DNA from: a virus
Length of the DNA stretch: 64,000 bases
Reading direction: 5' to 3' (one strand)
Virus record (IMG/VR): IMGVR_UViG_3300032267_000607
Location: 1 to 64,000 of that record
Below are positions 18,357 through 25,963 of this stretch, in pieces (within the stretch, counting starts at the first letter, position 1; every line of letters starts with the position of its first letter). Both the position numbers and the translations under genes were made by a program. The notes under the pieces were generated by a model. The model saw only the letters and a list, made by a program, of their open reading frames with translations, was not told where the DNA came from and did not search any database.

Positions 18357-18794
18357 ATGACACTTGAAGAAATACAAGAAAATTGGAAACAAGACTGTAT
18401 TATAGACGATAATCATTTAGATCGAGAATCTGTTCGTACACCAGTCTTACATTCAAAATATTTAAACCTACTCATTTCATATAAACATCGTATTACATCA
18501 GCACAATCTGAATATAATAGTATGCGTGTAAAGAAATTTAGATATTATCGTGGTGAAATGACTAAGGGTGAATTAGAACTTGCTGGTTGGGAACAATGGC
18601 AAGGCATAAAGCCATTAAGAAATGAAATGGATGAATTTCTAAATGGTGACGCTGATTTAATTAAAGCCAAACTTAAAATTGAGTATCTATCGAGCATACA
18701 AGAACTTCTTGAATCTATATTACAACAGATCAAGTCACGAGATTGGATTATAAGGAATTCATTAGAGTGGAAAAAGTTCGTTAGTGGTGCTTAA
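18357..18794 (+). CDS. uvsY: UvsY recombination mediator
   Basis: A 145-residue protein of the UvsY family (T4: 137). The N-terminus TLEEIQENWKQDCIIDDNHLD aligns with the T4 pattern LEDLQEELKKDVFID, and a C-terminal helix IKSRDWIIRNSLEWKKF matches its IKSRGFAIKHIQDM. UvsY loads UvsX recombinase on gp32-coated DNA. It lies directly upstream of uvsW (1-nt stop/start overlap), consistent with T4-like recombination modules. Confidence 0.9.
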   Translation: MTLEEIQENWKQDCIIDDNHLDRESVRTPVLHSKYLNLLISYKHRITSAQSEYNSMRVKKFRYYRGEMTKGELELAGWEQWQGIKPLRNEMDEFLNGDADLIKAKLKIEYLSSIQELLESILQQIKSRDWIIRNSLEWKKFVSGA

Positions 18795-20350
18795 TGTCCG
18801 AAGATAATAAATCCCAAATTACAATTGAAAACTATACTGAAACACACGTTCGTGTATTCTCAGAAGATTTAGGTATAGAAAAAGAAATTTCCGAATATTT
18901 TACATTTTACGTTCCAGGAGCCCACTTCACACCACAATACAGAGCACGCATATGGGATGGTAAAACACGTCTTTATGATTTACTTCGTAAGACAGTTTAT
19001 ACTGGTTTAATTCCTTATGTTCGTAAATTCGCCTTTGAACGTGGTTATACCATATCTGAAACAGGGTTTCCAAAGTACATTGAACCTATAACAGAAGAAG
19101 AGGTTAAAACCTTTATAGATTCATTAAATATAACCTCTAAAAACGATCCAGATCTATTAGTAAGAGACTATCAATATAATGCGGTTTATTCCGCTTTAAA
19201 GCGACGAAGAGCCCTATTGTTGAGTCCAACTGCCAGTGGGAAGAGTCTAATAATGTATTCTCTATTACGTTGGTATTCAACGTTGAAAAACAATAAGAAA
19301 TGCTTGATTATAGTTCCAACAACTAATCTAGTGGAACAGTTATATAAAGACTTTGATGATTATTCAACTAAAAATGGTTGGAAAGTAGATGCTCATATTC
19401 AAAAGCTTTATGCAGGATTTTCAAAAGAACTTACAAAAAATGTATTAATCACTACTTGGCAAAGTATTTACAAATTACCAAAATCATTCTTTGAACAATT
19501 TGATGTGGTTTTCGGAGACGAAGTTCATAAATTTAAAGCAAGAAGTCTTATTACAATAATGGAAAAATGTAATAAAATAAAATTTCGTATTGGTACAACT
19601 GGAACAATCGATAATAGTAAAATAAATAAATTAGTACTCGAAGGACTTTTTGGAATCGTAGAAAAAGTCACAACTACATCTGATTTAATTGACCAGAAAA
19701 AATTAGCAGATTTAAAAATTATTTGCTTACTTCTTTCCTATGATGATATATCACGTGAAGGAAGAAAAAATAACGTTTATTCAGATGAAATAGATTGGTT
19801 GGTTTCTTGTGATAAAAGAAATAACTATATTACAAATCTTGCTATTAACTGCAAAGGGAATACTTTAATACTTTATCAATATGTGAAGAAACACGGAATC
19901 CCTTTATACGAGAAACTAAATAGATTAGAGAAGAAATATAACAAAAAAATATATTTAATCTCTGGCGATACGATTGTTTCTGATAGAGAACAAGTAAGAG
20001 ATATCGCAGCAGATACAAGCAATTGTATAATAGTCGCAAGTTATGGTACTTTCAGCACAGGTGTAAATATACCGAGTATTGAAAATATTATATTAGCAAG
20101 TCCGATTAAGAGTAAGATACTTAATTTACAAAGTATTGGGCGAGGACTACGATTAAATAAGAATAAAACTACATGTAATTTGTTTGATATTGCTGATGAC
20201 TTATCTTATAAGAAATGGAAAAATCATACTTATAGACATTTGTTGTCAAGAATGCAAACTTATGACGAAGAAAAGTTTAACTATTCATTAGTAGAGGTAA
20301 AATTAAATGCATCAGAAATCAGCGACACCGAGAGTAATAAAATCGAGTGA
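18794..20350 (+). CDS. uvsW: UvsW RNA-DNA/DNA helicase
   Basis: A 518-residue superfamily 2 helicase. Walker A SPTASGKS is at residues 144-151, the DExH box is GDEVH (D242-H245), and the SF2 C-terminal motifs are ASYGTFSTGVNIPSIENI and QSIGRGLRLNK. In T4 UvsW unwinds R-loops and recombination intermediates and ends origin-primed replication. The stop overlaps the next gene by 44 nt. Confidence 0.94.
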   Translation: MSEDNKSQITIENYTETHVRVFSEDLGIEKEISEYFTFYVPGAHFTPQYRARIWDGKTRLYDLLRKTVYTGLIPYVRKFAFERGYTISETGFPKYIEPITEEEVKTFIDSLNITSKNDPDLLVRDYQYNAVYSALKRRRALLLSPTASGKSLIMYSLLRWYSTLKNNKKCLIIVPTTNLVEQLYKDFDDYSTKNGWKVDAHIQKLYAGFSKELTKNVLITTWQSIYKLPKSFFEQFDVVFGDEVHKFKARSLITIMEKCNKIKFRIGTTGTIDNSKINKLVLEGLFGIVEKVTTTSDLIDQKKLADLKIICLLLSYDDISREGRKNNVYSDEIDWLVSCDKRNNYITNLAINCKGNTLILYQYVKKHGIPLYEKLNRLEKKYNKKIYLISGDTIVSDREQVRDIAADTSNCIIVASYGTFSTGVNIPSIENIILASPIKSKILNLQSIGRGLRLNKNKTTCNLFDIADDLSYKKWKNHTYRHLLSRMQTYDEEKFNYSLVEVKLNASEISDTESNKIE

Positions 20351-20849
20351 AGATTTTGTCATTGTAAGATTATCAACAGGAGAATCAATATTAGCCATTC
20401 GTTTGACAGAGGACGAAAAAGAAATTACTATTGAATATCCATTCGCACTTAAAAATTATCCAAGAATTACAAAACAAGGTGGAATTATAGAACAAGTGAC
20501 TGCAGGACCATATTGTAGTTTCGCCGAAAATAGAGTTTTTACATTCCCGAAGAAAGACGTTTTTTTCGTTAAGAAACTTCATTCTTTCGCAGTACCATTC
20601 TTTATGTCATTGTACAATCAACACGAAAGATTGGTTGCAATGGGTTCTTATGACGATTTAATGAATAGATTTATGGATAAACAAGAAATGGCTGATTTAA
20701 GACACGACGAACAATTCCCAGATACAGAATCAGAAGATTATACGAGTAATTATGATACAGAAACAGAGGAATTAACTACTGAAGAAATGGATAATATAAC
20801 AGAAATTTATAATCAGATTAAGAGCAAAGATAAGAAAGTAATCCATTAA
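20307..20849 (+). CDS. Sm/LSm-like small beta-barrel protein with acidic tail
   Basis: A 180-residue protein. Residues 16-60 (FVIVRLSTGESILAI, then EKEITIEYPFAL) and 70-90 (FAENRVFTFPKKDVFFV) follow the same order of strands as the protein at 35492 (IIVLLNGQHMIGK, EKELTIEAPAVI, SSDKVFTFRSDMI), so the two are paralogues. The strand-G-turn pattern suggests an Sm/Hfq-type barrel, i.e. possible RNA binding, but this is inferred. The C-terminal 60 residues are very acidic (D/E/T-rich). It overlaps uvsW by 44 nt, so the start could lie slightly downstream. Confidence 0.6.
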   Translation: MHQKSATPRVIKSSEDFVIVRLSTGESILAIRLTEDEKEITIEYPFALKNYPRITKQGGIIEQVTAGPYCSFAENRVFTFPKKDVFFVKKLHSFAVPFFMSLYNQHERLVAMGSYDDLMNRFMDKQEMADLRHDEQFPDTESEDYTSNYDTETEELTTEEMDNITEIYNQIKSKDKKVIH

Positions 20850-20944
20850 TTATTATAATAGAATATTTCAAACATCCACAGGTGTTATTATAATATGAAA
20901 AATCTTGAAAGTAAAGGTGTGAAAAAAAACTCAAATCAAAACAC

Positions 20945-20973
20945 TTTACTTACAATATATTTTAGAGTATAAT
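20945..20973 (+). promoter_or_regulatory. Sigma70-type promoter for gene 55
   Basis: TTTACT (20945-20950), 17-nt spacer, TATAAT (20968-20973). The predicted start is about 20980, giving a leader of roughly 32 nt without an obvious Shine-Dalgarno before the gene 55 ATG at 21012. The 162-nt gap from 20850 also holds a repeated ATTATTATAATA motif but no supportable gene. Confidence 0.75.
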
Positions 20974-21011
20974 TGTGATCTATTTACTCTTTAATATTTA
21001 AATCCTTTATT

Positions 21012-21611
21012 ATGAATAAAAAAACTAAAGAACCAAAAATACATTACGTCAATAATGCTGAATTTCTTAAAGCATTAATTCAATGGAAAAAAGATTGTGT
21101 TGACGCAGAAGATAGTGGAGAAGAACATCCACCAAGAATTCCTAATTACATAGGTGAATGTATTTTAAAAATAGCAACACGTCTTTCTACACGTCCAAAT
21201 TTTAATAATTATACATATCGTGATGATATGATATTAGATGGTATTGAAAATTGTATTCAATATCTTCACAACTTCGATCCTACCAAATCTAAAAATCCCT
21301 TTGCTTATTTTACTCAAATCATATATTACGCATTCTTAAGACGTATTATGAAAGAAAGAAAACAAGCTTATATTAAAACTAAAATTCTTACTTCTTTACC
21401 ACCTACTTTTTTTCAAGAACTTGGTATGAGTGATGATGAAATATCAGAGTCAGAAAGAAACTTTGATAAATTTGTTAGTAAGATGAGCCAAGCAATAGAA
21501 AGCCAAAATAACTTTGATGAATGGCTAGTTAAAAAGTCTGTTGCTAGGAAAATGAAAAATAATATTGAAACGATTGATTTAGATAATGACAAAGATAACG
21601 ATTATAACTGA
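21012..21611 (+). CDS. 55: Late-gene sigma factor gp55
   Basis: A 199-residue protein of the T4 gp55 type (T4: 185). The core PPRIPNYIGECILKIATRLSTRPNF followed by YTYRDDMILDGIENCIQYL and FDPTKSKNPFAYFTQIIYYAFLRRI corresponds to a minimal sigma region 2. It would direct host RNA polymerase to the ACTAAATA-type late boxes with sliding clamp gp45, also encoded here. It overlaps gene 47 by 26 nt. Confidence 0.93.
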   Translation: MNKKTKEPKIHYVNNAEFLKALIQWKKDCVDAEDSGEEHPPRIPNYIGECILKIATRLSTRPNFNNYTYRDDMILDGIENCIQYLHNFDPTKSKNPFAYFTQIIYYAFLRRIMKERKQAYIKTKILTSLPPTFFQELGMSDDEISESERNFDKFVSKMSQAIESQNNFDEWLVKKSVARKMKNNIETIDLDNDKDNDYN

Positions 21612-22653
21612 TACACACTTTGGTGTGCGTAATGACATTAGCCACTTTTTAGAGTCTCAAAATAAGTTTTTTGATACAACATTTTTTCCTAAAATAGATG
21701 AACTAAAGATAGATACATTACTACACTTGGGTGATATATTCGATAGACGTAAATATATCAATTACTATACATTAAAACAGAGTAAAGAATTTTTCTTCAA
21801 TAAGTTAAAAGAAAGAAACATTACTATGTATGTTGTAATTGGTAATCACGACACATACTTCCGAAACACAAATGAGATTAATAGCATATCTCTACTCTTA
21901 GCTGAATATCCAAATATAAAAATCCTATATGAACCACAAACAATCCAAATAAAAGAAACATTATTTTGTAATATTCCATGGATATGCGAAGACAATAAAG
22001 ATAAATGTTGGGAAGAAATTAAAAATACAAAAGCAGAAGTTTGTATTGGTCATTTTGATATTCAAGGATTTGAAATGCATACTGGTGCAGCATCAAAAGA
22101 TGGAATACCAAAAGATAAGTTTATGAAATTTGATTTACTTATGTCAGGTCATTTTCATCATCGTTCACAACACGATAATATTACTTATTTGGGTGCACCA
22201 TATGAAATGACTTGGTCTGATTATAATGATAAAAAAGGTTTTCATATATTCGATACAGCAACTCGTAAATTAGAGTTTATACAAAATCCAAATACTATGT
22301 TCTTAAAAGTAGAATATGATGAATCTTATTTTGCTGAGAATCCACCAAATTTTGAAGACTATAGAAACAAATATATAAAAGTAATTATAACAAATCGTAA
22401 AAATTTATTAAAGTTTGATACATTTATAAAAAATTTACACAATCATAATCCATATGATGTAAAAATACTGGAAACGTTTGTTGATTTTTCGTCTGCTAAC
22501 GTATCTGATGAAATTAACGTAGAAGATACTACTAGCATATTAAATGGTTATGTTGATACTATCACAACTAGTATTGAAAAAAATAAACTTAAATTATATT
22601 TAAACTCGTTGCATGCTGAAGCAATTGCGAGCGAGACTATTATTAAAGAATGA
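21586..22653 (+). CDS. 47: Recombination nuclease subunit gp47 (Mre11-like)
   Basis: A 355-residue calcineurin-like phosphoesterase (T4: 339). Metal-binding motifs in order are ITDTHFG, HLGDIFDRR, IGNHDTY and SGHFHHRS. With gp46 it forms the Mre11/Rad50-like complex that resects DNA ends for recombination-dependent replication and host DNA degradation. It overlaps gene 46 by 4 nt, consistent with coupled translation. Confidence 0.95.
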   Translation: MTKITIITDTHFGVRNDISHFLESQNKFFDTTFFPKIDELKIDTLLHLGDIFDRRKYINYYTLKQSKEFFFNKLKERNITMYVVIGNHDTYFRNTNEINSISLLLAEYPNIKILYEPQTIQIKETLFCNIPWICEDNKDKCWEEIKNTKAEVCIGHFDIQGFEMHTGAASKDGIPKDKFMKFDLLMSGHFHHRSQHDNITYLGAPYEMTWSDYNDKKGFHIFDTATRKLEFIQNPNTMFLKVEYDESYFAENPPNFEDYRNKYIKVIITNRKNLLKFDTFIKNLHNHNPYDVKILETFVDFSSANVSDEINVEDTTSILNGYVDTITTSIEKNKLKLYLNSLHAEAIASETIIKE

Positions 22654-24362
22654 TAATATTTCATAAATTAAAATGGCGTAATTTCCTCTCAACAGGTAAT
22701 GTTTGGTGCGAAATACAATTGAATAAAATACGAAGTACAATCGTAGTAGGAAAAAATGGTGATGGTAAATCTACCATGCTTGATGCTCTTACTTTTGTTT
22801 TATTTGGTGAACCATTTAGACAAGTAAAAAAGAATCAACTAATTAACTCAATTAATGGCAAAAATGCTGAAGTAGAAATTGAATTTTCTTCTGGTACAAA
22901 TACCTATAAAATAAAAAGAGGAATTAAACCTAATATATTTGAATATTATGAAAATGGAGTATTACAAAATCAATCAGCAGCAATCAGTGATTGTCAAAAG
23001 AAAATAGAAGAACAAATACTTAAAATTAATTATAGAACATTCTGTCAAGTTTGTATTTTAGGATCTGCTTCTTATATTCCTTTTATGCAATTACCTACAA
23101 ATCAACGTAGATTAGTAATTGAAGATATTTTAGATATAGGTATCTTCAGTAAAATGAATGATATACTTAAAATAAGAGCAGTTGATACTAAATTAGCATT
23201 AGTTGATGTAAATAAGGATATAGAGATAGCTAAATCAAACATACAAGCCCAAAAAACTATACTTGAAAACTTATCAGTATCTAAACAAGAGAACATAATC
23301 AAGATAGATGATAAAATAGAAAAGTATAGAGAAGATATAAAAGAAATACAAAACAAAATAATTACATTAAATAAAAGACTTTTAGAGATTGATAGTTTAA
23401 CAACTGACTCAGTAGATGTATTTGATCGTATAGACAAAGCAAGAAAACTAATCGCAATAAATGAAAGTCGTATTGCTGAGATACAAGAAAAGATAATATT
23501 TTTTAACGAGAACGAAAATTGTCCTACTTGCGAATCAACAATACAGCATAAGCAACATGCATTAAGTAAATTAGAAAAAGAAAAAGAAGATATAAAATCT
23601 AGACTCTCTAAACTATTAGAAGCTTTGACTGCTGGAGAAACTAGATCGAGAGAAATAAGAACATTATTTAATGAGAAAATAGAAATTAATAATGAAATAT
23701 CTAATTTAAATACTAGTGTAAAATTTACTGAAACTAATATTGAAAACAATATAGCTGAAAAACAATCATTATCAGACACAACTAGTGATACCAACAAATA
23801 TAAAGATAAAATTAAAGAATTAGCTGAACTAGCATTAGTTGATGTTGACAAAAAGAATAATTTAATGCAGGTAATAGAACTAGAAAATACTTCTAAATTA
23901 CTCTTACAAGATTCAGGTGTTAAAACTGCTATTATTCGAAAGTATTTACCTGTAATGAATAAGTTAATTAATAAATATTTACAAGCGATGGACTTTTATG
24001 TTCATTTTGAATTAGATGAGAACTTCACTGAGACGATACGTTCAAGACATAGAGATGAATTCACTTATGATAGTTTTTCAGAGGGTGAAAAGATGCGTAT
24101 CGACTTAGCTATATTGTTCACATGGCGACATATAGCGAAATTGAAGAACAGTATTAATACATCTTTATTAGTACTGGATGAAATATTTGACTCATCTTTA
24201 GATGCATCAGGTGTAGATTACTTTTTAAATCTAATCTCGCAACTAGACGCACAAGTTAATGTTTTCGTAATTAGCCATAAGGGTGATACTCTAATTGAAA
24301 AATTTATGAGTACAATTAAATTTGAGAAGAAAAACGACTTCTCTACAATCGTAAATGCATAA
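22650..24362 (+). CDS. 46: Recombination nuclease subunit gp46 (Rad50/SMC-like ATPase)
   Basis: A 570-residue SMC-type ATPase (T4: 560). Walker A VGKNGDGKST lies at residues 33-42, a zinc hook CPTC at 291-294 between two coiled-coil arms, the ABC signature SFSEGEKMR, and Walker B SLLVLDEIFDSSLD near the C-terminus. It powers gp47. The long coiled-coil regions and very low GC are ordinary for the family. Confidence 0.95.
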   Translation: MIIFHKLKWRNFLSTGNVWCEIQLNKIRSTIVVGKNGDGKSTMLDALTFVLFGEPFRQVKKNQLINSINGKNAEVEIEFSSGTNTYKIKRGIKPNIFEYYENGVLQNQSAAISDCQKKIEEQILKINYRTFCQVCILGSASYIPFMQLPTNQRRLVIEDILDIGIFSKMNDILKIRAVDTKLALVDVNKDIEIAKSNIQAQKTILENLSVSKQENIIKIDDKIEKYREDIKEIQNKIITLNKRLLEIDSLTTDSVDVFDRIDKARKLIAINESRIAEIQEKIIFFNENENCPTCESTIQHKQHALSKLEKEKEDIKSRLSKLLEALTAGETRSREIRTLFNEKIEINNEISNLNTSVKFTETNIENNIAEKQSLSDTTSDTNKYKDKIKELAELALVDVDKKNNLMQVIELENTSKLLLQDSGVKTAIIRKYLPVMNKLINKYLQAMDFYVHFELDENFTETIRSRHRDEFTYDSFSEGEKMRIDLAILFTWRHIAKLKNSINTSLLVLDEIFDSSLDASGVDYFLNLISQLDAQVNVFVISHKGDTLIEKFMSTIKFEKKNDFSTIVNA

Positions 24363-24365
24363 ACT

Positions 24366-24689
24366 ATGAAAACAAAACACAAAAAACCAATAACGATAAA
24401 TCCATTTACTGGAAAATCAAATGAAGTAATTGTCCGTCAAGGAATGGCATCACAAACATCTGATGCTTATGGTGCTGTTGATAGAAGAGATGAATCTAAA
24501 ACAGTTCTTAGAGATAAACAACATCACTTATACTTCAAATTAAAGCTAATTGAAAATTGGATATATGAAAAGAAACATCGTAAGTTTTTTTCCGATTCAG
24601 AACCAACTATAAAACAATTAGAAACACAACGACATAATATGAAACATGAATATAATCGTGTGTCTAAATTATTAAAAGAAAGTAAATAA
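24366..24689 (+). CDS. Conserved hypothetical protein next to peptide deformylase
   Basis: A 107-residue, basic, mostly helical protein (INPFTGKSNEVIVRQGMASQ near the start; helical C-terminal half with LKLIENWIYEKKHRKFF). Family not recognised. Its stop overlaps the deformylase start by 1 nt and it follows gene 46 by 3 nt, so it is translated as part of that operon. Confidence 0.6.
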   Translation: MKTKHKKPITINPFTGKSNEVIVRQGMASQTSDAYGAVDRRDESKTVLRDKQHHLYFKLKLIENWIYEKKHRKFFSDSEPTIKQLETQRHNMKHEYNRVSKLLKESK

Positions 24690-25474
24690 TGACTGATATA
24701 AAAGAAGTTATATGGGATTCAGTGGACGAAAATGGTAATCCTATAAATCCAAGACTAGCTACTGTTGAAGAAATAGAAACAAAAAAGAAATCAAAAGGAC
24801 TTCCTATTATAGAAGAATCTTTTGATAAACGTATTACAAAACCAGAACCAACTAAGGTAGAAGTTAATATAACAAAGAGTAGTATAGATGGTAAAGAAAT
24901 TATAACACCAGTAAGAACAACAGATGGTTTAATTCCATGGAATGATCCACGTTTAAAAACACCACCAAAAGAATGGGACTTTAAAAAACCAGTAGAAGAA
25001 GCAGCACAATTAGGTTTATTATTAATTAAAGTAGCACAAAAATTAAATGGTGCAGGTCTTTCAGCGAATCAAATAGGAATAGATGCAAAAGTATTTGCAA
25101 TTACAGTAATTGAAAATTACCAATATGCTGCTTTCAATCCAGTAATATTAGAATCATCAGAAGAAACTGAATTAATGGAAGAGGGATGTTTATCTCGTCC
25201 TGGACTGTGGTTGAAAATATCAAGACCAAAAAAAATTAAAGTTAAGTATTTCACATTTAAAGGTGAAGAAGTGCTTAATGAATTAGATGGTTTTCATTCG
25301 AGAGTATTTCAGCATGAATACGATCATATGCTAGGAATAGACTTTACTCAAAGAGTGGGTAAATTGAAATTAGATATGGCTTTAAAAAAATTAGATAAAC
25401 AATTAAGAAAAGCTGCAACTACTCAGCAATTAGAATACGAAGCGAAACTAAGACCTAAGTTATTTGCAAAATAA
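24689..25474 (+). CDS. def: Peptide deformylase with N-terminal extension
   Basis: A 261-residue protein whose C-terminal ~170 residues are a peptide deformylase: motif 1 GLSANQIG (123-130, typically GxGxAAxQ), motif 2 EGCLS (165-169, metal Cys) and motif 3 HEYDH (209-213). It removes formyl groups from nascent proteins. Phage deformylases are known from marine T4-like phages. About 90 N-terminal residues (acidic, mentioning IDGKEIITPVRTTDGLIPWN) are extra compared with minimal phage enzymes and have no recognised function. Confidence 0.92.
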   Translation: MTDIKEVIWDSVDENGNPINPRLATVEEIETKKKSKGLPIIEESFDKRITKPEPTKVEVNITKSSIDGKEIITPVRTTDGLIPWNDPRLKTPPKEWDFKKPVEEAAQLGLLLIKVAQKLNGAGLSANQIGIDAKVFAITVIENYQYAAFNPVILESSEETELMEEGCLSRPGLWLKISRPKKIKVKYFTFKGEEVLNELDGFHSRVFQHEYDHMLGIDFTQRVGKLKLDMALKKLDKQLRKAATTQQLEYEAKLRPKLFAK

Positions 25475-25503
25475 TTTACTTCCAAGATTTTTTATAGTAT
25501 AAT
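25475..25503 (+). promoter_or_regulatory. Sigma70-type promoter
   Basis: TTTACT (25475-25480), 17 nt, TATAAT (25498-25503); the upstream half overlaps the deformylase stop. It drives the two small genes at 25537 and 25694, with a leader of about 27 nt. Confidence 0.78.
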
Positions 25504-25536
25504 ATATGTCTAATCAATTAAAAAGGTATTTTTATT

Positions 25537-25710
25537 ATGGACTCAAGATTTGACCACATCAATTCCCTTCAAAAACAAAAACAAGCATTCGAATATCAAT
25601 TAAGACAACAAAAAGAAAGAAATCAAACTCTTAAAGAAATACAACACATAGGTGTTATATTTGGTGTTGGTTTTTTATTTGGATTATTATTCAATGTCAT
25701 ATTCTTTTAA
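25537..25710 (+). CDS. Small membrane-anchored protein
   Basis: A 57-residue protein: a Gln/Lys-rich helical N-terminal half (LQKQKQAFEYQLRQQKERN) followed by one hydrophobic segment (IGVIFGVGFLFGLLFNVIFF) that ends the protein. The layout is a cytoplasmic coiled coil with a C-terminal membrane anchor. AAAGG precedes the ATG by about 11 nt, and the gene sits right behind a promoter. Family unknown. Confidence 0.6.
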   Translation: MDSRFDHINSLQKQKQAFEYQLRQQKERNQTLKEIQHIGVIFGVGFLFGLLFNVIFF

Positions 25711-25855
25711 ATCACATAACGAATTAAATAAAAATTTGACTGATTACATTTCAACAGTCACTGATAAAGAAGACATTTCTAAAATACCGATCGAATCGAT
25801 TAATGATTTTTTAAATGGTTTAGAGTCATTTTTAGAAGAATCAGCAAGTAATTAA
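25694..25855 (+). CDS. Small acidic hypothetical protein
   Basis: A 53-residue acidic protein (SYSFKSHNELNKNLTDYIST and an amphipathic helix INDFLNGLESFLEE). The ATG at 25694 lies inside the end of the preceding gene (17-nt overlap); an upstream in-frame start at 25652 would extend it through the other gene's membrane segment and is less likely. Function unknown. Confidence 0.5.
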   Translation: MSYSFKSHNELNKNLTDYISTVTDKEDISKIPIESINDFLNGLESFLEESASN

Positions 25856-25892
25856 GGCGAAATTAAGGCGACTTCAATATAAGTTATTGATT

Positions 25893-25950
25893 TATATATC
25901 TTTTTTATTTTCTCCTAATTATATACTTTTAGATCGTTTTATAGTAGAAT
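25893..25950 (+). promoter_or_regulatory. Promoter with shared upstream element, CobT-like gene
   Basis: -35 TATACT (25922-25927), 17 nt, -10 TAGAAT (25945-25950). About 29 nt upstream of the -35 starts a T-rich element (25893-25913) identical over 21 nt to one at 28677-28697 ahead of the CobS-like gene. The predicted start is about 7 nt before the ATG at 25964. These are the only two promoters here with TATACT and this element, suggesting joint control of the two genes. Confidence 0.7.
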
Positions 25951-25963
25951 ATATGTATATATT

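Noticed and set aside
19917-19923. CTAAATA inside uvsW as a late promoter
   Set aside because: It lies within coding sequence, where the heptamer is expected by chance in this AT-rich DNA.
20895-20972. A 25-codon reading beginning MKNLESKGVKK between the Sm-like gene and gene 55
   Set aside because: It overlaps the gene 55 promoter and ends in the -10 box; no ribosome site or hydrophobic segment supports it.
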